In this document: in pieces, positions 24,559-34,044 of the stretch
Layout of the letters: every line of letters starts with the position of its first letter
How positions within the stretch are numbered: position 1 is the first letter of the stretch
Source of the DNA: Streptococcus ferus DSM 20646
Lineage (GTDB): Bacteria > Bacillota > Bacilli > Lactobacillales > Streptococcaceae
Length of the DNA: 64,000 nt
Reading direction: 5' to 3'
NCBI RefSeq assembly: GCF_000372425.1
Contig: NZ_AQVD01000001.1
Span: 1-64,000, forward strand
Position numbers and translations under genes: made by a program
Notes under the pieces: model-generated
What the model saw: the letters and a program-made list of their open reading frames with translations, nothing else
Database searches by the model: none
What the model was told of the DNA's origin: nothing

Positions 24559-25914
24559 ATGAGAAAGATCCTTCCAGCAGACATCCTGACCCCGATTTTG
24601 GCTTATATGAGAATCAAGGGCAGACATAAAATCATCCTTGAATCAATCCCTAGGGAAAAAGAAAATGCCCGTTTTTCAATCATTGCTTACAACCCTGTCT
24701 TTGAAGTTAAATTTGAAAAGGGCAGGCTGACAGAAAATGGCAAAGAAGTGGCAGGTGATCCTTTGGATTACTTAAGCCGTCTGACGCTCAAGAAAAGTCA
24801 GGCTTTAGATTTGCCGTTTTCAGGCGGGGCGATTGGCTATCTGGGTTATGACATGATTGCCCTCTATGAGGATATCGGTCAAATTCCCAAAGATACCATC
24901 GGAACACCTGATATGCACTTCTTTGTCTATGAATCTTATCTGATTTTTGACCACAAGGAAGAAACGGTCACCATTGTTGAAGATAGCCTTTATAGTGATA
25001 GGGGTGAAAGGGCAGAAGAAGCTGCCCTGAAACAGGTTCTAAAGGATTTAAAAGAGCAGTCTCCTCTAGAGTTTAAGGAGAGAAATCTACATTCGCTGAC
25101 GTTTAAAAACCATCTCTCACAAGACTTTTTTGAGGAGATGGTGGCCAAAGCTAAAGATCTTATCCGTCAGGGAGATATGTTCCAATGTGTCCTCAGTCAG
25201 CGTTTCTCGGCAGATCTGACCGGCAGTCCTTTTGACTTTTATCGCAACCTTCGTGTGACCAACCCGTCTAACTACCTTTATTTCTACGATTTTGGAGATT
25301 ACCAGATTATTGGGGCAAGTCCGGAAAGCCTGGTTTCTGTCAAAAATGGCCTCGTGACCACCAATCCAATCGCGGGTACGCGGCCTCGTGGAAAGGACGA
25401 CCAAGAAGATAAGGACTTAGCTCAGGATCTTCTTGGTGATGCCAAGGAGGTGGCTGAGCATAGAATGCTCGTTGATCTGGGGCGAAATGATATTGGCAAG
25501 ATTGCTGATATTGGCAGCGTTCAGGTCAGCAAATACATGGAAGTGGAGCATTTCCGCTATGTCATGCACCTCACGAGTGTGGTCAAAGGAAAACTGCTGG
25601 CTGGTCTAACCGCTATGGATGCGTTGAAATCCACCCTTCCGGCTGGGACTGTTTCCGGAGCTCCTAAGATCAGAGCCATGAAGCGCATCTACGAGCTGGA
25701 AAAAGAAAAACGGGGCATTTATGCGGGGGCGATTGGCTATTTGTCAGCCAGCGGCAATATGGATTTTGCCATTGCTATCCGCACTATGGTGGTTAAAGAT
25801 CAGAAAGCCTATGTCCAAGCAGGGGCAGGGATTGTCTATGACAGTATCCCTGAAAATGAATACCAAGAGACCATCAACAAGGCAAAAGCCATGACCCGGA
25901 TAGGAGAGGTTTGA
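24559..25914 (+). CDS. trpE: anthranilate synthase component I
   Basis: A 451-aa chorismate-utilising enzyme forming anthranilate from chorismate with ammonia from TrpG. The N-terminal ILESIPREKENARFS matches the tryptophan feedback site. The catalytic domain holds GDMFQCVLSQRF, NPSNYLYF, PIAGTRPRG, HRMLVDLGRNDIG, VSGAPKIRAM and the terminal QAGAGIVYDS. gaaagg precedes the ATG. First gene of the operon. Confidence 0.96.
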   Translation: MRKILPADILTPILAYMRIKGRHKIILESIPREKENARFSIIAYNPVFEVKFEKGRLTENGKEVAGDPLDYLSRLTLKKSQALDLPFSGGAIGYLGYDMIALYEDIGQIPKDTIGTPDMHFFVYESYLIFDHKEETVTIVEDSLYSDRGERAEEAALKQVLKDLKEQSPLEFKERNLHSLTFKNHLSQDFFEEMVAKAKDLIRQGDMFQCVLSQRFSADLTGSPFDFYRNLRVTNPSNYLYFYDFGDYQIIGASPESLVSVKNGLVTTNPIAGTRPRGKDDQEDKDLAQDLLGDAKEVAEHRMLVDLGRNDIGKIADIGSVQVSKYMEVEHFRYVMHLTSVVKGKLLAGLTAMDALKSTLPAGTVSGAPKIRAMKRIYELEKEKRGIYAGAIGYLSASGNMDFAIAIRTMVVKDQKAYVQAGAGIVYDSIPENEYQETINKAKAMTRIGEV

Positions 25915-26480
25915 TGATTTTACTAATAGACAATTACGATTCTTTCACCTATAATCTTGCCCAGTACATTGGCAGCTTCGCACCAGTAACGGTTCTCAGA
26001 AATGATGCTCCCAATTTATATCAAGAAGCCCTAAGGGCGGAAGGTTTGGTTCTTTCACCGGGACCAGGTTGGCCCGCAGACGCCGGTCAGCTGGAAGAGG
26101 TAATTCAGACCTTTGCAGGCCAGAAGCCTATATTAGGCATTTGTCTGGGCCATCAGGGAATTGCCGAGAGTTTTGGCGGTAGGTTAGGCTTAGCTCAGCA
26201 GGTCATGCACGGCAAACAGAGTCAGATGACTTTTCAAGAAGACTGTCCTCTTTTTTCAGGGCTGACCAATCCGCTGGATATCATGCGTTACCATTCGATT
26301 GTGGTCGAGGACTTGCCAGAGACGTTTAGGGTAACGGCCAGAACCGATGATGATCAAGAAATCATGGCTATCCAGCATGAGACGCTGCCAATCTATGGTC
26401 TGCAGTTTCATCCCGAATCAATTGGAACGCCGGATGGTCTTAAAATGATTGAGAATTTTGTCAGACTTGTGAAAGGATAA
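25914..26480 (+). CDS. trpG: anthranilate synthase component II (glutamine amidotransferase)
   Basis: A 188-aa class I amidotransferase. The catalytic triad is Cys in GICLGHQG, with His and Glu in [22 protein letters not shown] is the usual start. ATG overlaps the trpE stop by one base. It stands alone, not fused to trpD. It could also serve aminodeoxychorismate synthase if no pabA exists elsewhere. Confidence 0.95.
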   Translation: MILLIDNYDSFTYNLAQYIGSFAPVTVLRNDAPNLYQEALRAEGLVLSPGPGWPADAGQLEEVIQTFAGQKPILGICLGHQGIAESFGGRLGLAQQVMHGKQSQMTFQEDCPLFSGLTNPLDIMRYHSIVVEDLPETFRVTARTDDDQEIMAIQHETLPIYGLQFHPESIGTPDGLKMIENFVRLVKG

Positions 26481-26481
26481 G

Positions 26482-27492
26482 ATGATGAAAGACATTTTTG
26501 AAAAATTATCAGCACAGACGGATTTAACAGAAGAAGAAGTGGCCCAGGTAGCCAGTCAAATTTTTTCAGGCCAGCTGTCAGAAAGTCAGATTGCCGCTTT
26601 TCTTCTAGCTCTGAAAATGAAGGGGGAAACCCCCGAAGAAATCTTGGGTTTGGTCAAGATGATTAAGGCCAATGCGCTTGACATTCCAACCAAGTTTGAT
26701 GATGTCATGGACAATTGTGGCACTGGCGGGGATCAATCCTTTTCATTCAACATTTCAACGACTGCCTGCTTTGTACTGGCAGGAGGAGGTGTTCACTTGG
26801 CCAAGCACGGCAACCGCTCAATCTCATCAAAATCTGGTTCAGCTGATGTCTTAGAAGAACTGGGGATTCATCTTGATCTGCCGGCTGAGAAATTGGGGAA
26901 AATCTTCGATCAAACAGGCATTGTTTTTCTCTTTGCCCAAAAGATGCACCCAGCCATGCGCTATATTTCACCAGCCCGTCAGGCCTTAGGTGTACCAACC
27001 ATTATGAATATCACGGGTCCGCTCAGTCACCCCATGTCCTTGAAAACGCAGCTGATGGGGCTCTACCGTCAGGACTTGCAGGAGGACCTAGCTAGGGTTC
27101 TTGATCGGCTGGGAAGGCAGCGTGCCTTGATTATCACCGGCCCAGATAATATGGATGAAGCAGCCCTGTATGGGCGCAATCATTATACCCTTCTTGATCA
27201 TGGCAAGATTAGCCAGGGGAGTTTTCGAGCGGCGGACTTGGGCTTGTCGGAAGTTGGCTTAGAGGAGATTCGCGGTGGAGATGCTCGGGAGAATGCTCAG
27301 ATTTTGCTTAGTGTACTGAAAAATGTGCCCAGTCCTTATCTTGAAACCACCGTTCTTAATGCAGGTCTAGGCTTTTATGCTAATGGCAAAGCAGCTTCCA
27401 TAAAAGAGGGAGTTGCTCTGGCACGGCAGGTTATCGCTTCCGGTCAGGCACTGAAAAAATTAGAGGAACTACAGGAGGCCCAGAATGGCTAA
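26482..27492 (+). CDS. trpD: anthranilate phosphoribosyltransferase
   Basis: A 336-aa enzyme that transfers phosphoribose from PRPP to anthranilate. [17 protein letters not shown] is the PRPP-binding motif, followed by [18 protein letters not shown] and [18 protein letters not shown]. Two adjacent ATG codons (26482, 26485) share one SD. It overlaps trpC by 8 bp. Confidence 0.96.
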   Translation: MMKDIFEKLSAQTDLTEEEVAQVASQIFSGQLSESQIAAFLLALKMKGETPEEILGLVKMIKANALDIPTKFDDVMDNCGTGGDQSFSFNISTTACFVLAGGGVHLAKHGNRSISSKSGSADVLEELGIHLDLPAEKLGKIFDQTGIVFLFAQKMHPAMRYISPARQALGVPTIMNITGPLSHPMSLKTQLMGLYRQDLQEDLARVLDRLGRQRALIITGPDNMDEAALYGRNHYTLLDHGKISQGSFRAADLGLSEVGLEEIRGGDARENAQILLSVLKNVPSPYLETTVLNAGLGFYANGKAASIKEGVALARQVIASGQALKKLEELQEAQNG

Positions 27493-28252
27493 ACCGTTTT
27501 TACCAACAATCTTAGAGGCCAAGGCCAAAGAAGTAGCCGCTTTGGAGATGGAAGAATTAAAACCTCTGCGGTCTACCTATAGGCTCTACGAATTTCTGAA
27601 AAATCACCAAAAGCAGCTGCAGGTCATTGCCGAAGTTAAAAAGGCCAGTCCCAGTATGGGGGACATCAATTTGGATATTGATATCTTAGAGCAGGCCAAG
27701 CGCTACGAAGAAGCGGGTGCTGCTATGATTTCTGTTTTGACAGACCCACTTTTTTTCAAGGGAGATATTGATTTCCTCGCCAGGATTTCCGACAAAGTGA
27801 CCATCCCAACTCTGGCAAAAGATTTTATTATTGATGAAAAACAGATTGTCCGCAGCCGAAATGCAGGAGCGACAGTGATTCTTCTGATAGTGGCTGCCTT
27901 ATCTCCCCAGCGCCTCAAAGAACTCTACGCGTTTGCGACCAGTCTGGGGTTAGAAGTTTTGGTTGAGACGCACAATCTATCGGAACTTGACATTGCCCAT
28001 CAGATTGGAGCTGAATTGATTGGGGTCAACAACCGCAATCTGGTGACATTTGATGTTGACATCAATACCAGCTTAGAGCTGTCCACACATTTCCGAGATA
28101 ACAGGATTTACATTTCTGAGTCGGGGCTTTTTACTAAGCAAGATGCGCAGACCGTCAGTCCATATTTTAATGCCATATTGGTTGGAACAGCTTTCATGCA
28201 GGCGGCTGATCCTAAAGAGAAGATTGAGGAATTGTCTATTGACAAAAGTTAA
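27485..28252 (+). CDS. trpC: indole-3-glycerol phosphate synthase
   Basis: A 255-aa TIM barrel making indoleglycerol phosphate from Cd[53 protein letters not shown] and SESGL are the expected strand ends with catalytic Glu and Lys residues. PSMG replaces the common PSKG, a small change at the first substrate loop. It overlaps trpF by 14 bp. Confidence 0.94.
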   Translation: MAKPFLPTILEAKAKEVAALEMEELKPLRSTYRLYEFLKNHQKQLQVIAEVKKASPSMGDINLDIDILEQAKRYEEAGAAMISVLTDPLFFKGDIDFLARISDKVTIPTLAKDFIIDEKQIVRSRNAGATVILLIVAALSPQRLKELYAFATSLGLEVLVETHNLSELDIAHQIGAELIGVNNRNLVTFDVDINTSLELSTHFRDNRIYISESGLFTKQDAQTVSPYFNAILVGTAFMQAADPKEKIEELSIDKS

Positions 28253-28820
28253 AATTTGCGGTTTATCCACACCAGAGTCTGTTCTGGCTGCTGTCAGAAG
28301 CAAGGCTGACTACATCGGTTTTGTGTTTGCACCAAGCAGGCGGGAGATCAGCTTCGGGCAGGCGGCTGAGCTTGCTCGGCTTATCCCAGAGGGCATTCAA
28401 AAAGTTGGTGTTTTTGTGAGCCCCTCTCTAGAGACAGTTCAGAAGGCGGTTTGCCAGGTGCCCTTAGACTTGGTGCAGATTCATGGAGACTTTGCGGAGG
28501 ATCTGTTTGAACAACTCCCAGTTCCTGTCATCAAGGCAATTCACATCAAGAACCAGCGTAGCCGGTACTCAAGTAAGGCAGATTTTCTGCTTTTTGACGC
28601 TCCCGTAGCAGGCTCAGGCAAAACCTTTGACTGGCAGGCTCTGGATAAGTCCCACATCAGCCAAGACTTCTTTATTGCGGGCGGACTGACGGCAGATAAT
28701 GTGCTTGCTGCGATTGAAGCGTTTAGTCCTTATGCCGTTGATGTTTCCAGCGGTGTTGAGACAGACGGCCAGAAAGATGTAGCCAAGATTACAACATTTA
28801 TAGAAAGAGTGAAAGCATGA
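28239..28820 (+). CDS. trpF: phosphoribosylanthranilate isomerase
   Basis: A 193-aa TIM barrel. TKVKICGL holds the general-base Cys, and [24 protein letters not shown] and the phosphate loop [11 protein letters not shown] follow. The start is taken as TTG at 28239 after tgagga; no ATG lies at the conserved N-terminus. It overlaps trpC by 14 bp and trpB by 4 bp. Confidence 0.92.
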   Translation: MTKVKICGLSTPESVLAAVRSKADYIGFVFAPSRREISFGQAAELARLIPEGIQKVGVFVSPSLETVQKAVCQVPLDLVQIHGDFAEDLFEQLPVPVIKAIHIKNQRSRYSSKADFLLFDAPVAGSGKTFDWQALDKSHISQDFFIAGGLTADNVLAAIEAFSPYAVDVSSGVETDGQKDVAKITTFIERVKA

Positions 28821-30016
28821 CCTATCATCAACCCAATGACAACGGATTTTATGGCCGTTTTGGAGGGCGTTTTGTGCCAGAGACATTAATGACGGCTGTT
28901 TTGGAATTAGACCAGGCCTACCGTGAATGCAAGGCGGACCCCTCTTTTCAGGCGGAATTTAAGCAGCTTTTAAAAACCTATGTGGGTCGTGAAACCCCGC
29001 TTTATTTCGCTGAAAATTTAACAGCTTATTGTGGCGGTGCTAAGATTTACCTTAAGCGTGAGGATTTAAACCATACAGGTGCCCACAAAATAAATAACGC
29101 TCTGGGCCAGGTTCTTCTTGCCAAACGAATGGGGAAAAAGAGAATCATCGCCGAAACAGGAGCTGGTCAGCACGGGGTTGCCACAGCCACAGCCGCTGCT
29201 CTCTTTAATATGGAATGTACCATTTATATGGGAGAAGAAGATGTCAAACGTCAGGCACTCAATGTTTTCCGGATGGAGCTTTTAGGGGCCAAGGTTCATG
29301 CGGTGAAAGATGGTTCACGTGTGCTGAAAGACGCAGTCAATGCAGCTTTGCGTGCCTGGGTCGCCCAAGTTGAGGACACGCACTATGTCATGGGGTCAGT
29401 CTTGGGACCCGCGCCTTTCCCTGAATTGGTTCGTGATTTTCAGTCGGTGATTGGTCAGGAAGCCAAGGAACAGTTTGCCGCCGTTTCAAATGGTCAACTT
29501 CCGGATGCGCTTCTTGCCTGTATCGGCGGCGGATCAAATGCAATGGGTCTCTTTTATCCGTTTGTGGATGATAGTTCTGTGGCTATGTATGGTGTTGAAG
29601 CCGCCGGTCTTGGGTTGGATACGGATAAGCATGCGGCAACCTTTGCCAAAGGGAAGCCCGGTGTCCTTCACGGCGCTTTGATGGATGTCCTGCAGGATGA
29701 CAATGGTCAGATTTTAGAAGCTTTTTCCATATCGGCTGGTCTGGATTATCCTGGAATTGGGCCAGAACACAGCCATTTTAATGAAATGAAACGGGCACAC
29801 TATGTGAGTGTTACAGACCAAGAAGCCTTAGAGGGCTTCCAGTTACTGTCGCGCTTGGAAGGGATTATCCCAGCATTAGAATCTAGCCACGCGATTGCCT
29901 ATCTGCCAACTCTGGCCAAAGAGTTGGGCAAAGATAAGTCCATTCTGGTTTGCCTGTCTGGTCGCGGTGACAAGGATGTTGTTCAAGTCAAGGAACGCTT
30001 AGAAAGTGAGGGATGA
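28817..30016 (+). CDS. trpB: tryptophan synthase beta chain
   Basis: A 399-aa PLP enzyme condensing indole with serine. The PLP lysine is in [13 protein letters not shown]; the phosphate cup is [20 protein letters not shown] and [10 protein letters not shown] are typical of TrpB1. It forms the alpha2-beta2 complex with TrpA and overlaps it by 4 bp. Confidence 0.97.
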   Translation: MTYHQPNDNGFYGRFGGRFVPETLMTAVLELDQAYRECKADPSFQAEFKQLLKTYVGRETPLYFAENLTAYCGGAKIYLKREDLNHTGAHKINNALGQVLLAKRMGKKRIIAETGAGQHGVATATAAALFNMECTIYMGEEDVKRQALNVFRMELLGAKVHAVKDGSRVLKDAVNAALRAWVAQVEDTHYVMGSVLGPAPFPELVRDFQSVIGQEAKEQFAAVSNGQLPDALLACIGGGSNAMGLFYPFVDDSSVAMYGVEAAGLGLDTDKHAATFAKGKPGVLHGALMDVLQDDNGQILEAFSISAGLDYPGIGPEHSHFNEMKRAHYVSVTDQEALEGFQLLSRLEGIIPALESSHAIAYLPTLAKELGKDKSILVCLSGRGDKDVVQVKERLESEG

Positions 30017-30801
30017 AGATGAATCTCAGTTTAACCCAACATTTAGAGGGGATTAGAGCAAAGGGTCGAGGGATTTTTGTTCCGTACATTATGGCAGGCG
30101 ATCATGACAAAGGCTTGGATGGTCTTTTTGAAACGATTGACTTTCTAGAAAATCAAGGCGTCTCTGCTATTGAAATAGGGGTTCCTTTTTCCGACCCTGT
30201 CGCAGATGGGCCAGTCATAGAAGCCGCCGGGCTGAGAGCTTTGGCAAAAAATGTTTCTTTAAGAGGGATTGTTCAGAAACTGCAAGAAAGAAAAAGTCGA
30301 GTCCCTCTCGTTTTAATGACCTATTTTAACCCTGTCTACCAATACGGTTTAGAAGCCTTTGTTCGGGATTTGGAAAACACAACTGTCAAGGGACTGATTA
30401 TCCCAGATTTGCCTCATGAACATGAGGATTTAGTGAAGCCTTTTCTTAAGGACAGTGACCTGGCTTTGGTACCCCTGGTTAGTTTGACAACGGGTCTTGA
30501 GCGCCAGAAAGAACTGGTAAAAGATGCGCAAGGTTTTATCTATGCTGTCGCGGTCAATGGGGTTACCGGTAAGACAGATGCTTATCGTGATGATTTAGAC
30601 CAACATTTGAAGAACCTCTCTTTCTTTGCACCGATTCCGGTTCTGACTGGCTTTGGTGTGTCTTCCCAAGATGATATTGAGCGTTTCAACAAGGTATCAG
30701 ATGGGGTTATTGTAGGCTCTAAAATTGTTAAAGCCCTACACCAGGGACAAGCCAGTCAAATTGCGGATTTCATCAAGCAAGGCAGTCAATTCAAGAAATA
30801 A
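30013..30801 (+). CDS. trpA: tryptophan synthase alpha chain
   Basis: A 262-aa TIM barrel cleaving indoleglycerol phosphate to indole. The catalytic Glu is in [15 protein letters not shown] and the Asp in IIPDLPHEH; the phosphate loops are TGFGVSS and [13 protein letters not shown] codons at 30013 and 30019 are both possible. It is the last gene of the operon; the transcript ends in hairpin repeat copy A. Confidence 0.96.
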   Translation: MKMNLSLTQHLEGIRAKGRGIFVPYIMAGDHDKGLDGLFETIDFLENQGVSAIEIGVPFSDPVADGPVIEAAGLRALAKNVSLRGIVQKLQERKSRVPLVLMTYFNPVYQYGLEAFVRDLENTTVKGLIIPDLPHEHEDLVKPFLKDSDLALVPLVSLTTGLERQKELVKDAQGFIYAVAVNGVTGKTDAYRDDLDQHLKNLSFFAPIPVLTGFGVSSQDDIERFNKVSDGVIVGSKIVKALHQGQASQIADFIKQGSQFKK

Positions 30802-30900
30802 AAGCGTTTGGGACTTTTGTCCCAGACGCTTTTATGGATGCATCATCAAATGGTTGGTACAGGAGGGAATTGGAAGTCCTTGTCCCACTCTCTTTTTTTA
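30801..30900 (+). repeat. 100-bp intergenic hairpin repeat, copy A (trp terminator)
   Basis: A 14-bp stem with loop TTTT (gggacttttgtccc at its top) is followed by a 3' part with ttggaagtccttgtcccac and a T-run. The same layout occurs at 33857-33955. Stem bases differ between copies but stay paired, as in a maintained RNA structure. The last base of the trpA stop touches the first stem arm. Confidence 0.8.
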
Positions 30901-31548
30901 CATCACTAAGAGCAGGCAGCTATAGGCTATGAATAAAAAGGGAACAAAGGGGAGGCGTTTCTCCTTTTGAACTCCCAGTAGGAAGGCTAAAATCCCTAAC
31001 AAACTGGCAATTTGGACAATCCAGAGAATAGCTTGAAAATCGAGCGCCAAGGCCAGAGTTGCGAGGTAGAGGAAATCACCGCTGCCGATTTTAATATCCT
31101 TCAAAGCTGCAAAAATGCCGAAAAGAAAAAGAAGGATACTGAGGAGGTTCAGCGGGAAAACAACCATCAAAAGCAAGGTGAAAATAACCCAGATAACAAA
31201 GGGATAGGACTGTTCTCTTAAATCATAAAGCGACAGAAGAATTCCAAACAATAAGAGAAAAATCTGAGAAAAACTCAATAGCTGGAAACAAAAAGCTAGT
31301 CCAATCAAACCACAAAGACTTTCTAGAATGAGGTAAGCATAAGAGATTTGACAGCCGCAAAAGCGACAGTGACTCCTGTTGATGAGCTGGGAAAAAACGG
31401 GAATTAAATCTCTGGGAGCAAGCCTTGTTCCGCAAGAATCACAGTGGCTTCCTGGAGAGAGGAGGGATTGGTCAGGAAAACGATTGACGACCACCCCCAT
31501 AAAAGACCCAAAAGAACTAAACAGCATAAAATATAAGATTTCTTTCAT
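30898..31548 (-). CDS. prepilin peptidase (type IV leader peptidase), competence pseudopilus
   Basis: A 216-aa polytopic aspartic peptidase and N-methylase for ComG-type pseudopilins. The N-terminal cytoplasmic loop carries the CDSCGT..CRFCG cysteine pairs of the long form. Catalytic Asp residues are in SLYDLRE and GSGDF. About seven membrane helices. It is convergent with trpA, and its stop lies at the end of repeat copy A. Needed for natural transformation in streptococci (also called PilD, CilC or CclA). Confidence 0.9.
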   Translation of the reverse strand: MKEILYFMLFSSFGSFMGVVVNRFPDQSLLSPGSHCDSCGTRLAPRDLIPVFSQLINRSHCRFCGCQISYAYLILESLCGLIGLAFCFQLLSFSQIFLLLFGILLSLYDLREQSYPFVIWVIFTLLLMVVFPLNLLSILLFLFGIFAALKDIKIGSGDFLYLATLALALDFQAILWIVQIASLLGILAFLLGVQKEKRLPFVPFLFIAYSCLLLVM

Positions 31549-31591
31549 ACCTATCTATTCGTCAAAAAGAAATCAAATTCTTGCTTTTTAT

Positions 31592-31606
31592 TTGGAATCG
31601 TTCTAA
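31592..31606 (+). promoter_or_regulatory. PerR-box-like inverted repeat upstream of dpr
   Basis: TTGGAATCGTTCTAA is an imperfect 6-3-6 palindrome close to Per/Fur box consensus. It lies between a TTGCTT (31581) and the AT-rich -10 region (CATAAT or TATAAG). Peroxide control of dpr is known in S. mutans; the site itself is my reading. Confidence 0.5.
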
Positions 31607-31652
31607 CATAATAGGTATAAGGAATTATCTTTCATGTTAAGGAGGACTAACC

Positions 31653-32180
31653 ATGTCAACAACAATGACCGAAAATATTTACGCTTCTATTACGCATCAG
31701 CTTGAAACCAAGGCTGATATCCCCAATAAAAAAACAAGAGCTGTTTTAAATCAGGCTGTAGCTGATTTATCCAAGGCAGCCTCTATTGTCCATCAAGTAC
31801 ACTGGTATATGCGAGGACCAGGCTTCCTCTACCTTCACCCTAAAATGGATGAACTCATGGATGCGTTAAATGCCCATCTTGATGAGATTAGTGAGCGTTT
31901 GATTACGCTTGGAGGCCAGCCTTTTTCAACGCTTAAGGAGTTTGATGCCCATTCAAAACTTGACGAAGAGCCCGGTTCTTTTGATCGCTCAATGGCAGAC
32001 CATCTATCCCGTCTGGTAGAGGTTTACCAGTACTTGTCAAGTCTTTATCAGGTAGGTTTGGATGTGACCGATGAAGAAGGAGATGCAGTCTCCAATGATA
32101 TTTTTACGGCAGCCCAGACAGATGCCCAAAAAACAATCTGGATGCTTCAGGCCGAACTCGGCAAGGCTCCCGGAATTTAA
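31653..32180 (+). CDS. dpr: Dps-like peroxide resistance ferritin Dpr
   Basis: A 175-aa member of the Dps family: [22 protein letters not shown] and [12 protein letters not shown] supply the inter-subunit ferroxidase site (His, His, Asp, Glu). Dodecamers store iron and block Fenton chemistry; in catalase-less streptococci this protects against self-made peroxide. aggagg precedes the ATG. It has its own terminator and a PerR-like box. Confidence 0.94.
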   Translation: MSTTMTENIYASITHQLETKADIPNKKTRAVLNQAVADLSKAASIVHQVHWYMRGPGFLYLHPKMDELMDALNAHLDEISERLITLGGQPFSTLKEFDAHSKLDEEPGSFDRSMADHLSRLVEVYQYLSSLYQVGLDVTDEEGDAVSNDIFTAAQTDAQKTIWMLQAELGKAPGI

Positions 32181-32185
32181 CAGAT

Positions 32186-32211
32186 AAGCACTCTTTCGGG
32201 GTGCTTTTTTT
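32186..32211 (+). terminator. dpr terminator
   Basis: Stem aagcactc/gggtgctt with a 5-nt loop, then T. Confidence 0.85.
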
Positions 32212-32248
32212 GGCGGGTAAAAGATAGAGCAAACGATTGCATTTTATC

Positions 32249-32277
32249 TTGAAAAATTCCCCTTTTTTTGGTAGAAT
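32249..32277 (+). promoter_or_regulatory. promoter of yqgQ-glk (probably leaderless)
   Basis: TTGAAA (32249), 17-bp spacer, TGg-extended TAGAAT (32272-32277). The yqgQ ATG at 32285 comes 7 nt later. Confidence 0.7.
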
Positions 32278-32284
32278 TTTGGAG

Positions 32285-32509
32285 ATGAAAACATTATATG
32301 ATGTGCAGCAACTGCTTAAGTCGTTCGGCATTTATGTTTATTTAGGCAAGCGTCTTTATGACATTGAAATGATGAAAATTGAACTTGAAAGAATCTATGA
32401 TAATGGTCTCTTGTCTAAAAGTGATTATCTTCAGGCAGAGCTGATTTTACGCAGAGAGCATCGTTTAGAAAAGGAAAAAGCAAATGAGCAAAAAACTCTT
32501 GGGAATTGA
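32285..32509 (+). CDS. yqgQ: YqgQ family (DUF910) protein
   Basis: A 74-aa helical protein: MKTLYDVQQLLKSFGIYVYL, then ELERIYDNGLLSKSDYLQAELIL. YqgQ proteins are small, perhaps single-strand nucleic acid binders, and are encoded just before glucokinase in many Firmicutes. It overlaps glk by 26 bp in another frame. A longer frame to 32237 would extend through the promoter. Confidence 0.85.
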   Translation: MKTLYDVQQLLKSFGIYVYLGKRLYDIEMMKIELERIYDNGLLSKSDYLQAELILRREHRLEKEKANEQKTLGN

Positions 32510-33458
32510 TTTAGGCGGCACCACAGTTAAATTTGGTATCCTGACACTTGAAGGAGAGGTTCAGGAGAAGTGGGCAATCGAGACCAATATTTTGGAAGAT
32601 GGCAAGCATATTGTTCCTGATATCATTGCGTCTATCAAGCACCGACTAGACTTATACGGTCTAAGTGCTGCTGATTTTTCAGGGATTGGAATGGGGTCGC
32701 CGGGAGCTGTTGACCGTAAGCGAAAGACGGTAACAGGCGCCTATAATTTAAATTGGTCTGAAACACAGGCTGTCGGTCAGGCTATCGAAGAAGCTTTAGG
32801 AATTCCCTTTGCTATTGATAATGACGCTAATGTCGCTGCTCTTGGTGAGCGCTGGGTTGGCGCAGGCGATAATAATCCTGATGTGGTTTTTGTGACTTTG
32901 GGAACTGGTGTCGGTGGCGGTATCATTGCGGCCGGCAACTTGATTCACGGTGTCGGCGGTGCCGGCGGTGAAATTGGCCATATTATTGTTGAACCAGGGG
33001 AACAGGGGTTTGAGTGTACTTGTGGCAGCAAGGGCTGTCTTGAAACCGTCGCTTCTGCAACCGGAGTGGTTCGTGTTGCGCGTCTGATGGCAGAGACCTA
33101 TGAAGGAGATTCACCGATTAAACTGGCTATTGATAATGGTGACAGTGTCACGAGTAAAGACATTTTTCAAGCGGCTGAAGGCGGCGACTCCTTTGCCAAT
33201 ACTATCGTGGATAAGGTTTCTTTCTATCTGGGCTTGGCAACTGCCAATATCAGTAATATTCTGAATCCAGATTCTGTTATTATTGGTGGCGGAGTCTCTG
33301 CAGCAGGCGAATTTTTACGTTCACGCATCCAAGCTTATTTTGATCAGTTTACCTTCCCGCAGGTTCGCCAAACAACACAACTAAAAATTGCCGAGCTCGG
33401 AAATGATGCAGGCATTATCGGGGCGGCTAGTCTTGCCCGTCAATTTATTGCAGAATAA
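32484..33458 (+). CDS. glk: glucokinase (ROK family)
   Basis: A 324-aa ROK sugar kinase. The ATP loop is LLGIDLGGTTVKFG, the catalytic Asp is in IDNDANVAALGE, and the zinc-binding ROK signature is ECTCGSKGCLE. It phosphorylates glucose from non-PTS uptake or disaccharide breakdown. Start after aaaagga, within the end of yqgQ. Confidence 0.94.
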   Translation: MSKKLLGIDLGGTTVKFGILTLEGEVQEKWAIETNILEDGKHIVPDIIASIKHRLDLYGLSAADFSGIGMGSPGAVDRKRKTVTGAYNLNWSETQAVGQAIEEALGIPFAIDNDANVAALGERWVGAGDNNPDVVFVTLGTGVGGGIIAAGNLIHGVGGAGGEIGHIIVEPGEQGFECTCGSKGCLETVASATGVVRVARLMAETYEGDSPIKLAIDNGDSVTSKDIFQAAEGGDSFANTIVDKVSFYLGLATANISNILNPDSVIIGGGVSAAGEFLRSRIQAYFDQFTFPQVRQTTQLKIAELGNDAGIIGAASLARQFIAE

Positions 33459-33467
33459 AGGAGAATT

Positions 33468-33857
33468 ATGTCACCTATAACGATTATTTTATGGCTTATT
33501 TTATTGGGGATGATTGCTTGGTTGGTTTGGAACTACGTTAGCGTTCGGCGCTCAGCGAAGTTTATCTCTAATGCTGAATTTGAAGGAAAGATTCACGGAA
33601 GTCAGCTGGTTGATTTGCGTACGCCGGCAGAATTTCGCCGTAAGCATATTTTAGGAGCCCGCAATTTGCAGATTGGTCAGTTTAAAGAAACCTTGGGAGC
33701 TCTCAGAAAAGACAAACCAGTCTTGCTCTATGACAATACACGCGGTCAGGCTGTTGCCCGTGCTGTCTCCATTCTTAAAAAAGCAGGTTACAAGGATATT
33801 TACGTCCTAAAAGATGGGCTGGATTACTGGAATGGAAAAACCAAAGAGCAGTCTTAA
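33468..33857 (+). CDS. membrane-anchored rhodanese-like protein lacking the catalytic Cys
   Basis: A 129-aa protein. One N-terminal membrane helix (ITIILWLILLGMIAWLVW) and a rhodanese fold: LVDLRTPAEFRRKHILGARN and the terminal VLKDGLDYWNGK. The active-site loop reads LLYDNTRGQA, so Asp89 stands where sulfurtransferases have Cys. It is therefore unlikely to be a sulfurtransferase; a binding role is more likely. It follows glk by 9 nt behind a good aaaggag. Confidence 0.85.
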   Translation: MSPITIILWLILLGMIAWLVWNYVSVRRSAKFISNAEFEGKIHGSQLVDLRTPAEFRRKHILGARNLQIGQFKETLGALRKDKPVLLYDNTRGQAVARAVSILKKAGYKDIYVLKDGLDYWNGKTKEQS

Positions 33858-33955
33858 AAGTATTTGGGACTTTTGTCCCAAATACTTTTTATTTATGCAA
33901 CATTGATGGTTGATGCAGTGCTTTCTAGCAAGTCCTTGTTCCACCCTCTTTTTTA
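33857..33955 (+). repeat. 100-bp intergenic hairpin repeat, copy B
   Basis: A 14-bp stem with the same top as copy A (tttgggacttttgtccca). Two stem pairs differ from copy A with both partners changed. The 3' part has agcaagtccttgttccaccc followed by T. It lies after the rhodanese gene and acts as its terminator. Confidence 0.8.
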
Positions 33956-34005
33956 TTGAAAACACTTACTTATCATTCAAGTCTGCTTTTTAAATCATTT
34001 TATGG

Positions 34006-34011
34006 TATAAT
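34006..34011 (+). promoter_or_regulatory. -10 box of typA
   Basis: TATAAT with an upstream TGg (tatggTATAAT), 33 nt before the ATG. The -35 is weak. Confidence 0.5.
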
Positions 34012-34044
34012 TCATTAGTTAAAATAATTATATATTGAGGAATC

